A stretch of 64,000 nt of DNA from NCBI RefSeq assembly GCF_003318295.1, contig NZ_QOCW01000020.1:1-64000 (forward strand). Direction: 5' to 3'. This DNA comes from Bacillus taeanensis (GTDB lineage: Bacteria; Bacillota; Bacilli; Bacillales; UBA6769). The notes under the pieces were generated by a model, which was not told where the DNA came from, did not search any database, and saw only the letters and a program-made list of their open reading frames with translations. The translations under genes and the position numbers were made by a program. Shown here one piece after another: positions 26,279-34,935 of the stretch. Position 1 is the first letter of the stretch. Each line of letters begins with the position of its first letter.

Positions 26279-26963
26279 ATGGAAAATAAATTATACAGTT
26301 TATCAGAAGCGGCTAAAATTTTTAGGAGTAAACCCAAGAACGTTACAACGTTGGGATAAAGCAGGGAAAATTGAAGTTGTTCGTACGCCAACGGATAGAA
26401 GAAGATTTCCAGAGTCAGAAATAAAACGTCTATTAGGAGAAGAGATAAAATCTCTCAACATATTAGGGCGTCATCTCGTGATTTATGCGAGGGTTTCTTC
26501 TCACGAACAAAAGAAAAAAGGAGATTTAGACAGGAAAATTGAAGCCATTAAACAAAAGTTAGATTTGCGAATCTATGACAATATCGAAATTATTTCTGAT
26601 GTAGGTTCAGGATTAAATGACAAACGAAAAGGGTTGTCAACGATCATGGAAAAAGCAAAAAATAAAACCATCACAGATGTTGCGATCCGTTATAAAGATC
26701 GATTAACATGCTTTGGTTTTCATTATTTAAAAACTTTTTTTGAAAGCCATGGTGTGAAACTCATGATTGTGGATGACAAATCAAAAGAGTCCTCCATTCA
26801 AGAAGAATTAGTAGAAGACTTACTTTCTGTGGTGACTAGTTTTTCTGGAAGATTATACGGAACAAAAAGTGGCAAAAATAAAGTTCTACAAGAAAAAGTG
26901 AAAGGGGCATTGGACGATGTTGCAAACCTATCAGACGAAGTTAAAGGACCTGCAGCTCACTAA
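26279..26963 (+). pseudogene. IS607-family serine recombinase TnpA, frameshifted
   Basis: The ATG at 26279 opens MENKLYSLSEAAKI, the MerR-like helix-turn-helix of IS607 TnpA. A T5 run at 26319-26323 has one base too many; the following frame continues LGVNPRTLQRWDKAGKIEVV. The serine recombinase domain follows with the nucleophile in YARVSS. In the KDRLTRF active-site segment the second Arg is Cys (KDRLTCF), a further likely inactivating change. The C-terminal end overlaps tnpB by 47 bases, as in the family. Confidence 0.85.
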
Positions 26964-28458
26964 AAGCCAATCAGCCTATGAGTATCTAAATGCCTTTGGA
27001 GAACAATTTGGTGTGTTCGAACGCAAACTATTTGTTCTCCTTTACATCCATCATTCCCCTCCAAACACTGTCAAAACATCTTTTACAAAACAATACGGCC
27101 TTACCTCTCGTCAATACAATGCATTAAAGTTCCAGCTGGATGGAAAAGTAAAAAGCGTGATTGAAGCTAGGAATTTTCAAATTGAACAGCTGAAAGGAAA
27201 AATCAAAGAAATTGAATCGATGATTAAAAGGAAGGAAAAACAAAAAGAAACGGTTTTCAAAAAACTTCAATCCATTTCTCCTTGTCATGACTCCTTCAAA
27301 GAGATCGTGAAAAAGTACCGAAACATCAAATTTTTCTTACAGCAGAAAAAACGAAAATTACGCAATGTGACTCAAAAACTTGAAAGATTACTTGTTTACA
27401 AAAAGGAAAAGAGAATTCCCATTTGTTTTGGTTCAAAAGCACTCTTTTATAAACAATTTCACTTAGAAGAAAACCATCTGAAAAACCATGCTGAATGGAA
27501 AAAGCAGTGGTAACAAGTACGCAGCTCTCAATTTATGGCTTTAGGTTCAAAAGATGAAACATTCGGCAACCAGACAGCTGCTTATGATTTAGAGAACAAC
27601 TTACGGCTCCGTATCGCCCATTCGTTTGAAGACATATTTGGAAAGTACCTCGCATTTCCGAATGTGGTCTTCCCCTACGGTCAAGCTCATTTAGATCAAG
27701 CTAAAGTCGTGTACAAAGGATTCACAAAAAGCGGAAAAGAAAAGCGTTATTTTCGTGCCATTACCTATCGATTTATAAAAAAAGAAGAGCACTGGTATGT
27801 CTACGCAACCGTAGAGATAGATATTCCAGAAGTGACTACAACGAATCTAAATGGATCTATTGGCATTGACTTTAATGCAGGTTTTCTATCTATTTGCGAA
27901 ATTGATAGGTTCGGAAATCCATTAAAAGAGTGGACAATTAAAGTACCTATGTACGATAGAAAGTCTGAACAAGTGAAAGTATCTTTAGGAGATGCCATTA
28001 AAGACATTGTAGAGTACGCCCAAAAAGTCGGGAAACCGACTGTATTTGAAGCCTTAGATTTCACAAAAAAGAAACAACAACTTGGTGAAGTATCAAGAAA
28101 ATATGCGCGTATGTTGTCTGGTTTTGGTTATTCAAACTTTAAAGAGATGTTACAGTCAAAATCTAAACGAGAAGGTGTCCAAACTGTTCCAGTGAACCCT
28201 GCTTTCACATCTCAAATTGGTCATATGAAGTTTATGGGGCGATACGGACTAAGTTCTCATGGTTCGGCTGCTTGTATGATCGCAAGAAAAGGTTCTAAAT
28301 TTCGTTGGGAAAAGCCAAATTATACGACCGTATTAGGGTTGCCAAAAACCTTTGATAAAGAAAAACCGAATAAGAGCAATTGGTTTAGTTTATCGCCATA
28401 TACGAAAAACAAGTTTTATTTCAATGATAAAATTGAACTTTTAAAAGCAGACTGCTAA
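26917..28458 (+). pseudogene. IS607-associated TnpB nuclease, split by a stop codon
   Basis: Two in-frame segments form one TnpB of about 510 residues. A TAA at 27511-27513 interrupts the frame after AEWKKQW, and the same frame continues QVRSSQFMALGSKDETFGNQ. The N-terminal half is the REC/wedge-like helical part with a long Lys/Glu coiled-coil. The second half has a RuvC-I motif GIDFNAG and a RuvC-II Glu in VFEALDF. The usual zinc ribbon (CxxC pairs) is absent, and the usual RuvC-III DxNAA is replaced by SSHGSAACMIARKG. Even before the stop mutation this was an unusual, possibly rearranged or inactive nuclease. Confidence 0.8.
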
Positions 28459-28845
28459 TCACGATGTACCAATGAAAATAACGGTTAGCGTTTTCTAGTT
28501 GGAGCCACGCTTCCTCTGCGCCTGTAAGGATGTATGGGACCACGTACTTCAACAGTTTCTTAGAAAAACGCAGCACATTGAAGCGGGCGCTAACAGCCCT
28601 CACCGAGCAAACATGTCCCATGTTTATCCTGTTCGTCCTATTTATTTTCCAATAAGTAGAGATTAATTTGTGATGGAATGCGATGAAATCTTGTAAAGTC
28701 GAAAGACTGAACTTGTATGGATGGTTCCGTTCGGTTGATTAGAGTGTGACTCTCTAACGCTATTCATCAGGAACATTGTTCGCCTGGTGTCCAAGTATAT
28801 CTTCATACTTGAGGAACATGCTTGAACATAGATTGTCTATGTTTG
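28459..28845 (+). ncRNA. probable omega-RNA / right-end region of the IS607 element
   Basis: About 390 bases directly after tnpB have no gene but several inverted repeats, including GGTTAGCG paired with CGCTAAC about 100 bases on. TnpB guide RNAs are encoded at this place and overlap the element's right end. An ACATAGATTG word at 28826-28835 also occurs at the left end (26237-26246), and on the right it is part of a palindrome AACATAGA-3-TCTATGTT. The exact RNA ends cannot be set by eye. Confidence 0.45.
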
Positions 28846-29169
28846 TATATGTTTTTAGGAACGGTAAATTTAGATGAACAGAAATAAGAAAATTGTATTC
28901 TAATAAGCTTCTATTAGTCTAAAATTTTTTGCGAAAAATAAAATAGTAGAAATTCCATAATGCTGGGTGTAAAATTAAAAAAATGCCTTCAGCAAGACTA
29001 TTAAACATGGACATTATTTTTGTAATAAAGGGGATGAAAAACCTTCATATAAGAGGGCTGTTGTAATTGTTATTCTCGATGTGAACCAGTAAAACCTAAT
29101 GAATGGCTAATTCTATCAAAAACAATCTAAGTATTCATAAAAATTAAATAATTAAGAGGTTGATGAAAG
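28846..29169. other. intergenic region, nothing recognised
   Basis: AT-rich spacer between the IS607 right end and the prolyl hydroxylase. No reading frame with a ribosome binding site and no clear hairpin terminator were seen. Confidence 0.5.
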
Positions 29170-29826
29170 TTGAAAATGGATGCTAAACAATTAACGGTTA
29201 AAGAACAAACGATTTTTAATCACATTGGCAATAAAATCAAAACGGAAGATCGAGAAATTAAAATCATTGCTAGATTAGAGGAACCTCTAGTCGTTATTTT
29301 GGGAAATGTTTTAAGCGATGAAGAATGTGATGAGTTAATTAGGTTGTCCAAAGATAGAATGAATCGTTCAAAAATTGGCAATACGCGTGAAGTTGATGAA
29401 CTGAGAACAAGCAGCAGCACGTTTCTTCAAGAAGGTGAAAGTGACATTGTGACGAGAGTTGAAAAAAGAGTCTCTCAAATTATGAATATCCCTTATGAAC
29501 ATGGTGAAGGTCTACAAATTCTTAATTATCAAATTGGGCAGGAGTATAAAGCTCACTTTGACTTTTTTAAAGCGAATAGTCCATCAGCAAGCAATCCTAG
29601 AATTAGCACACTAGTCATGTACTTGAATGATGTCGAGGAGGGGGGAGAAACGTATTTTCCGAAACTGAATTTTTCAGTTTCTCCACAAAAAGGTATGGCG
29701 GTGTATTTCGAATATTTTTATGATAATCAAAATCTAAACGATTTAACTCTGCATGGCGGAGCACCCGTGATCATTGGCGATAAGTGGGCAGCAACGCAGT
29801 GGATGAGAAGAAAAAGAGTGAACTAA
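29170..29826 (+). CDS. 2-oxoglutarate/Fe(II) prolyl 4-hydroxylase
   Basis: A 218-residue P4H-type dioxygenase like the Bacillus anthracis enzyme. The double-stranded beta-helix has the iron ligands in AHFDFF (HxD) and the distal His in LHGGAPV, with the 2-oxoglutarate-binding Lys ten residues later in GDKWAATQW. GEEGGETYFP, the usual EGGET loop, is present. It hydroxylates prolines in collagen-like or other proteins, for example exosporium BclA-type repeats or EF-Tu in relatives. Start is TTG at 29170 or ATG at 29176; AAGAGG lies upstream. Monocistronic. Confidence 0.88.
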   Translation: MKMDAKQLTVKEQTIFNHIGNKIKTEDREIKIIARLEEPLVVILGNVLSDEECDELIRLSKDRMNRSKIGNTREVDELRTSSSTFLQEGESDIVTRVEKRVSQIMNIPYEHGEGLQILNYQIGQEYKAHFDFFKANSPSASNPRISTLVMYLNDVEEGGETYFPKLNFSVSPQKGMAVYFEYFYDNQNLNDLTLHGGAPVIIGDKWAATQWMRRKRVN

Positions 29827-29836
29827 ATAAGAAGTG

Positions 29837-29880
29837 AAAATCCAGTCTCTGCTTAAAAATAAGTGAGACTGGATTTTTTA
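29837..29880 (+). terminator. terminator of the prolyl hydroxylase gene
   Basis: AAATCCAGTCTC / GAGACTGGATTT hairpin followed by TTT. Confidence 0.88.
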
Positions 29881-30171
29881 GTGTAACAATAAACTGCACG
29901 CTTTTTCATTAGAAAATGGTATACGATACGATGACATATAAAATCGCCATATGGTCATTACTAATTTGAAGATATCTGGTTCATTGACAAGTGAACGGCA
30001 CCTATTAATTTATTATAAAAGGAATTATGGAGTCAGTTATCGAAAGGTATAACTTACGACCAATATTTTACTAGTTCTGTTTGATTTGAATGAGAATAGT
30101 ATTAAAGATACGTTAGTTACATTTTTTGCAGTGATCATATCAAGCGATTCAATAACAGGAGGAAAAATTAT
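29881..30171. other. leader region of spoVS-like gene
   Basis: About 290 bases of spacer. No clear sigma-A promoter was placed; a sigma-H promoter, as in B. subtilis spoVS, would be expected but was not firmly identified. Confidence 0.35.
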
Positions 30172-30444
30172 ATGGATAATGTATTAAAAGTATCATCAAA
30201 ATCAAATCCGAATTCAGTTGCAGGTGCCATTGCAGGAGCATTAAGAGAAAGAGGCAATACGGAAATTCAAGCGATTGGAGCTGGTGCCTTAAACCAAGCG
30301 ATTAAAGCGATTGCAATTGCAAGAGGGTTTGTAGCTCCTGGTGGTGTTGATCTAGTTTTTGTTCCTGCATTTACAGATATTTTAATCGATAATGAAAATA
30401 GAACAGCCATTAAATTATTAGTAGGTCCTAGAAAAAAACGATGA
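30172..30444 (+). CDS. spoVS: stage V sporulation protein S
   Basis: A 90-residue Alba-like protein that matches SpoVS throughout (LKVSSKSNPNSVAGAIAGAL, AIGAGALNQAIKAIAIARGF, AFTDILID). SpoVS acts after septation and allows progress to stage V; loss also affects cell-division genes. ACAGGAGG precedes the ATG. The C-terminus GPRKKR is a little more basic than usual, so this might be a paralogue beside a main spoVS elsewhere. Confidence 0.9.
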   Translation: MDNVLKVSSKSNPNSVAGAIAGALRERGNTEIQAIGAGALNQAIKAIAIARGFVAPGGVDLVFVPAFTDILIDNENRTAIKLLVGPRKKR

Positions 30445-30531
30445 ATTTATGTTAATGAGATCAATAAAAGAATGATTTGAAAAACAGTCCCGCTAATTTA
30501 TTATTCGAACGGCAACATTAATGAAATAGCT

Positions 30532-30578
30532 GACTATACACAAGATTTTATTCATAAATTGTGTATAGTCGGTTTTTG
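30532..30578 (+). terminator. terminator of spoVS
   Basis: GACTATACACAA / TTGTGTATAGTC perfect 12-bp stem followed by GGTTTTTG. Confidence 0.85.
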
Positions 30579-30658
30579 TTTGAATTGGGATAAAGAAAAT
30601 ATTGAATCTACGTGACATAGAGTACGATTTATATAAAATTCAAAGGGGAATGAATGTA

Positions 30659-31534
30659 TTGAGAAAAAATAGAATGATTTGTGCAGTACTCCTGTCTCTA
30701 GGGCTTTTACTTACAGCTTGCGGTCAAACAGAAGAGACAAAAAACGATCAATCGCCGAACGTGGAGGAAGAAGTGGTATCTAAAAATGTTGAGAATGATG
30801 CAGCAGAAGATGAAGGGAAGGAAGCTCCTGAAGAAACTCCAAAAGAGAAGACTTCCAGTAGTGAACATGAAAACAGTGAGCCCGATATGGAATATGAACT
30901 AACAAAAAAAATATACAAAGAAAACAATATTACCATCTCCTATCCTCAAATTAGCAATCTAGCAGATGAAGCAAAACAAACCGAAATTAATGATTTATTA
31001 TTTATTGAAGCATACAAAGTGATGAACTTTTATCCAGAAACAGAGGGCTTAGAACTTGAGATTGACTATACGATCTCGTTTCAAAATCCGTATTTCTTAA
31101 GTGCACAGTATTCAGGCATGGGTTTTGTTGAAGGAACTGCTCATCCAAGTCACATGTTCTATACAACGAACATTGATGTAACTAACGCAAAGAGAATCAA
31201 GCTGATAGATGTGGTCATTCCTAGTGAAGCATTCGTTGAGCTGTTCAAGTCAGATGCTTTTCGTGCTGTAAATCCAGATCATGAAGGAATGGCAAAAGAG
31301 TTGAAAGAATATGTGACAGCAAGTGATTTTGAGAATGCTGATTCACTCGATGACATTGGTACTGAAAAGCATTCAGAAGCATTTTCTTATTTCACTGAGA
31401 ATGCTTTAGGGATCAGTATCGGTGTAAGTCATGCTGCGGGCGGATATGCGGCGTTTGAAATTAACTATAATGATCTTCCTTCTGATCTTGTAGTTGAAAA
31501 GGATATTTTGGAACTGCTGAAAATTGTAGAATAA
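30659..31534 (+). CDS. lipoprotein with DUF4163/DUF3298-type domain (RsiV/PdaC-like)
   Basis: About 291 residues: a lipobox (LLTACG), a long acidic Glu/Lys-rich linker (about residues 20-75), then a domain with YPQISNLADEAKQTEINDLL and a C-terminal FEINYNDLP that resembles the DUF4163 plus DUF3298 pair found in RsiV and PdaC. These bind lysozyme or peptidoglycan in known examples; this one has no deacetylase domain or anti-sigma segment. The TTG at 30659 is preferred, 11 bases after AAAGGGG; the in-frame ATG at 30650 almost touches the ribosome binding site. Confidence 0.7.
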   Translation: MRKNRMICAVLLSLGLLLTACGQTEETKNDQSPNVEEEVVSKNVENDAAEDEGKEAPEETPKEKTSSSEHENSEPDMEYELTKKIYKENNITISYPQISNLADEAKQTEINDLLFIEAYKVMNFYPETEGLELEIDYTISFQNPYFLSAQYSGMGFVEGTAHPSHMFYTTNIDVTNAKRIKLIDVVIPSEAFVELFKSDAFRAVNPDHEGMAKELKEYVTASDFENADSLDDIGTEKHSEAFSYFTENALGISIGVSHAAGGYAAFEINYNDLPSDLVVEKDILELLKIVE

Positions 31535-31542
31535 CTTTTAAA

Positions 31543-31576
31543 ATAGACTCTGCCCATTAGCGGGAGGGTCTTTTCT
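31543..31576 (+). terminator. probable terminator of the lipoprotein gene
   Basis: AGACTCTGCCC / GGGAGGGTCT hairpin with G-U pairs, followed by TTTTC. Confidence 0.55.
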
Positions 31577-31727
31577 AATTTATGATAAGAAAGTCGAAAT
31601 GTCCGAAATAATTTTATTTTCAAAAAAAATAAGTGTCATTAATAAAGTTAACTGGCTAATTATGCTAAAATAGAGATGAAATAAATAGTATAAGAGAATG
31701 TACATATATAAGGGAGGAAGTACGTCT

Positions 31728-32618
31728 ATGAAACTACTAACTTTAATCAAAGACGGCAAGCAATCATTAGGGGTTAAAATTGAAAGCGGTATTATTGATC
31801 TTGAAGCAGCATTAAAGGAAGTACCGGATGATAAAATAGCAACATCGATTATGGGCGTTATTGCAGCGGGAAGGGAAGCGGCTGCTGAAATTGAGGCGTA
31901 TATCAATGAACTGCCGTCAAAAGAAGCGTTTCTTAGAGATGAAGATGAAATCCAATGGGGACCTTGTGTCACACATCCGAACAAAATTCTGTGTGTTGGC
32001 TTAAATTACCGCAAACATGCTGATGAAACGAAAGCGCCGTATCCGGAAGTGCCGATTATTTTTAATAAATTTAATAATGCGCTTACAGGTCATAACTGCG
32101 AGGTTGCGGTACCAAACGTAACAGAACGGTTAGATTACGAAGTCGAATTAGGCGTTGTCATCGGAAAAGAAGCGAAAAATGTAAGCAAGGAAGAAGCACT
32201 CGATTATGTGTTTGGCTACTGCACAGCAAATGATTTTTCTGCACGCGATCTTCAGAAGCGTACGCCGCAGTGGTTAATCGGAAAAACATGTGATGGCTTT
32301 GGTCCAATCGGTCCTTATCTCGTGACCGCTGATGAAGTGGGCGATCCGAACAACCTTCAGTTAAAAACAACAGTCAACGGGGAAGAACGTCAAAACTCAA
32401 ATACGTCTGATATGATTTTTTACGTGGACGAGCTTGTCAGCTATCTTTCCCAGCACATGACGTTAACACCGGGGGATATTATTTTAACCGGCACTCCAGA
32501 AGGCGTTATTTTAGGCTATCCAATCGAAGAGCGCGTCTACTTAAAGCCGGGGGATGAAGTAACTGTTGAAGTTGAAAAATTAGGAGCATTAACGAATAAA
32601 TTGGTAGAAGAGAAGTAA
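31728..32618 (+). CDS. fumarylacetoacetate hydrolase (FAH) family protein
   Basis: 296 residues with the C-terminal FAH fold. The metal-binding acidic cluster is visible (DYEVELGVVIGKEAK, with the E-x-E pair and a later Asp in TANDFSARDLQ), as is LTGTPEGV near the end. Family members hydrolyse C-C bonds in acylpyruvates (YcgM/FAHD1) or decarboxylate oxaloacetate. The ATG at 31728 has GGGAGG nine bases ahead; an in-frame ATG at 31698 lies upstream of that site and is rejected. Monocistronic; no aromatic-degradation genes nearby, so acylpyruvase or oxaloacetate decarboxylase activity is the simplest guess. Confidence 0.87.
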   Translation: MKLLTLIKDGKQSLGVKIESGIIDLEAALKEVPDDKIATSIMGVIAAGREAAAEIEAYINELPSKEAFLRDEDEIQWGPCVTHPNKILCVGLNYRKHADETKAPYPEVPIIFNKFNNALTGHNCEVAVPNVTERLDYEVELGVVIGKEAKNVSKEEALDYVFGYCTANDFSARDLQKRTPQWLIGKTCDGFGPIGPYLVTADEVGDPNNLQLKTTVNGEERQNSNTSDMIFYVDELVSYLSQHMTLTPGDIILTGTPEGVILGYPIEERVYLKPGDEVTVEVEKLGALTNKLVEEK

Positions 32619-32664
32619 GCGTTAAAGAATCCAGCATTGATAACAATGTTTGACAAAGGAGAAA

Positions 32665-32717
32665 GGGGTTGTCTCAATAGGATCTGACTCTATGTTTTTG
32701 AGACATCCCTTTTTTCT
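32665..32717 (+). terminator. terminator between FAH gene and SDR remnant
   Basis: GGG-TTGTCTCAA / TTGAGACA-CCC stem followed by TTTTTT. A short A-run on the other side makes bidirectional use possible. Confidence 0.75.
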
Positions 32718-32962
32718 TATGCCATTTTCTTTATAATCATCTTTTCAATAAAAGACCAAGGCAATAGCTTCTTCAAAAACAAAATCGCTTTGATCCCTTT
32801 TCCAATCGGGTGATAAAAAGCAGGTTTTTTATCAAATACGATCTTTTTAATTAATCTCGCAACTTCAATCGGATCTTCGGTGTTATCTTTTGCAAAAGTA
32901 GAGCCTTCGTATGCCATCTCCATCATTTTTTTGTAATCATTATGTACTTGTAAATTCTCCAT
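32717..32962 (-). pseudogene. C-terminal remnant of a short-chain dehydrogenase
   Basis: 81 codons that correspond only to the end of a classical SDR: DPIEVARLIKKIVFDKKP followed by HPIGKGIKAI and LKKLLPWSFIEK. The full-length SDR at 54896 ends the same way (FPIGKGTKMM, LKKLLPWSKIEK). The Rossmann domain and the catalytic Tyr/Lys are absent. No ribosome binding site at the apparent start. Confidence 0.7.
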
Positions 32963-33031
32963 AATATTGGATGCTTTTTTTATTAAACCGCGATATAATA
33001 TTTTTTCAAGAAGAGTGAAGGAGGAGAGACC

Positions 33032-33736
33032 ATGAAAAGTGGCAAGAAAGTAGTTTGTGAGAAACGAACGTATTCAAGGGAGTTTGATTCTCATCATCAC
33101 GATTTTGGACAGTTTCTCTTTCCGCTGCACGGTTCTTTAGATTTGCAGACAACACACCAAAACATCGATCTTAAACCAGACTACTGCTTGTATCTTCCTC
33201 CTGAGTGCAATCATGTGTACCGCTCGATGGATCGAAATGAATTTTTAATTTTAGATATTCCGAGTTACTATTTACCGGGCGAAACGGAAAGTATGTATAT
33301 GAAGCTTGACCAACAGTGGGCTTCGATTCGCTTTTTATTATTAGAAGAAGCTCAACATCAAGAAAATTCATCTCCTGCATTGCAAGATCTAACAAGGTAC
33401 GTAGCACACAAATTAAAAACGCCCGAATCGCCTTCGCTGGATTATATTCATAACCATTATAAGGAAGCAATTAAAGTGGAAGAGTTAGCGGCACTGGAGC
33501 ATTATCATCCTGTTTACTATACATCATGGTTTAAGCAGAAAACGGGAAAAAGTCCGAAAGAATATATGTTAGAACTGCGTTTTAATGAGGCGAAGCGATT
33601 GTTAACAGAAACAACATGGCCGATCACATCGATTAGTGAAGAATTAGGTTTTGAAAATTCCTCTTCGTTTACGAGGTGGTTTGTAAAATGCGCGGGAATG
33701 CCGCCGCAAAAATATCGAAATCTTTATTTTAGATAA
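33032..33736 (+). CDS. AraC-family regulator
   Basis: 234 residues: an N-terminal cupin sensor domain with HHHDFGQFLFPLHG and a C-terminal AraC double helix-turn-helix (EELAALEHYHPVYYTSWFKQ and ITSISEELGFENSSSFTRWF). It lies just upstream of, and on the same strand as, an EamA exporter. B. subtilis ydeC-ydeD shows the same pairing, so control of that exporter is likely. GAAGGAGGAG precedes the ATG. Confidence 0.88.
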   Translation: MKSGKKVVCEKRTYSREFDSHHHDFGQFLFPLHGSLDLQTTHQNIDLKPDYCLYLPPECNHVYRSMDRNEFLILDIPSYYLPGETESMYMKLDQQWASIRFLLLEEAQHQENSSPALQDLTRYVAHKLKTPESPSLDYIHNHYKEAIKVEELAALEHYHPVYYTSWFKQKTGKSPKEYMLELRFNEAKRLLTETTWPITSISEELGFENSSSFTRWFVKCAGMPPQKYRNLYFR

Positions 33737-33745
33737 AAAGAACCT

Positions 33746-33806
33746 TAAAATCTGTAAAGAAGAATTTTTTGTATTCTTCTATAATGGGTTTAAGGTTTTT
33801 TATCTT
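33746..33806 (+). terminator. terminator of the AraC gene
   Basis: AACCTTAAA / TTTAAGGTT stem with an inner AAGAAGAAT/ATTCTTC-type pairing and a TTTTTTA tail. Confidence 0.75.
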
Positions 33807-33826
33807 TTAAAAAAGAACAAATTTTA

Positions 33827-33882
33827 ATGTCTAGCTTCAGCGTCTACTCTCGCTAATAGGGGAGCAAGGCGCTTATGCTTTT
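33827..33882 (+). repeat. intergenic palindromic repeat, short copy
   Basis: The segment begins GTCTAGCTTCAGCG and ends AGCAAGGCGCTTATGCTTTT. The same ends enclose a longer insert at 44820-44942. This kind of short repeat, with AGCGCC near one end and GGCGCT near the other, is widespread between genes in Bacillus and Geobacillus as I recall it. The copy here is short and imperfect. Confidence 0.6.
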
Positions 33883-33900
33883 GTAAATGGAGTGGATAAT

Positions 33901-34806
33901 ATGAAAGGTAAGTTTTCAGCATTTTTCGTTTTATTTGCCGCAATGCTTTGGGGAACAACGGGGACAGCGCAGATCTTTGCTCCTGAGGCGGCCCATCCAA
34001 TTGCGATTGGGGCGGCGCGCTTAGCAGTAGGGGGGCTTTCGTTATTAATTGTAGTGCTTATCCTAGGGCAGTTAAACTTAAAAAATTGGCCGATGAAAGC
34101 AACGGTATTAGCGGCGTTAAGTATGGCTTTTTATCAGCCGTTATTTTTCTCAGCCGTTACAATGACAGGAGTGGCGGTTGGAACGGTGATTGCGATTGGC
34201 AGTGCGCCGATTTTATCAGGGGTATTAGAATGGCTTTTCTTAAAAAAACGTCCGACGAATGTATGGTGGGTTTCGACGGGTTTATCAATACTTGGCTGTT
34301 TGATGCTTTTTAGTAATAAACAATCAGTCAATATAGAGCCAGCGGGTATTTTAATGGCGCTTGGGGCTGGGTTATCATTTGCGAGCTATACGTTAGTAAG
34401 TGAAAAGCTCGTAAGAAACTATTCTTCATTATCGGTTGTTGCAGTCGTGTTTACATTAAGCGCCCTGTTTTTATCGCCGTTTTTATTCCTATATGAGATG
34501 TCGTGGATGATGAGCTTTCAAGGAATCGCCGTCAGTCTTCATCTTGGCATTGTCACAACAGGAATTTCTTATTTTCTGTTTGCGAAAGGGTTGAGAAATG
34601 TTCCGTCATCAACAGCGGTCACATTGTCTTTAGCCGAACCGTTAACAGCGGCCTTATTAGGTGTATTTTTAGTAGGAGAGAAGTTAAGTTTTATTTCCTG
34701 GTTTGGGATTTCGCTTCTGATCATTGGAATCGGCTTACTAGTTTTCTCCTCGTCAAAACCAAAAAAGCAGCGTCACCCTCAATTGGCGGTTGAGAAAGAG
34801 TTTTAA
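33901..34806 (+). CDS. EamA/DMT-family exporter
   Basis: 301 residues with ten membrane segments in two EamA repeats (each ending in a glycine/proline-rich pattern such as SLAEPLTAALLGVFLVGE). These proteins export amino acids or related metabolites. ATGGAG eight bases upstream supports the ATG at 33901; a GTG at 33892 lies too close to that site. Probable partner and target of the AraC regulator just upstream. Confidence 0.87.
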   Translation: MKGKFSAFFVLFAAMLWGTTGTAQIFAPEAAHPIAIGAARLAVGGLSLLIVVLILGQLNLKNWPMKATVLAALSMAFYQPLFFSAVTMTGVAVGTVIAIGSAPILSGVLEWLFLKKRPTNVWWVSTGLSILGCLMLFSNKQSVNIEPAGILMALGAGLSFASYTLVSEKLVRNYSSLSVVAVVFTLSALFLSPFLFLYEMSWMMSFQGIAVSLHLGIVTTGISYFLFAKGLRNVPSSTAVTLSLAEPLTAALLGVFLVGEKLSFISWFGISLLIIGIGLLVFSSSKPKKQRHPQLAVEKEF

Positions 34807-34935
34807 ATAAAAAGTAGGGGCTGTCTCAAAAGCATAGATTCAGACCCTAATGAGACACCCCTTTTAGTTAGCACAAAAAAGACCCCATTACAAAGAACTT
34901 GTACTAAGGTCTTATGTACTAACAAATTGTTTAAT

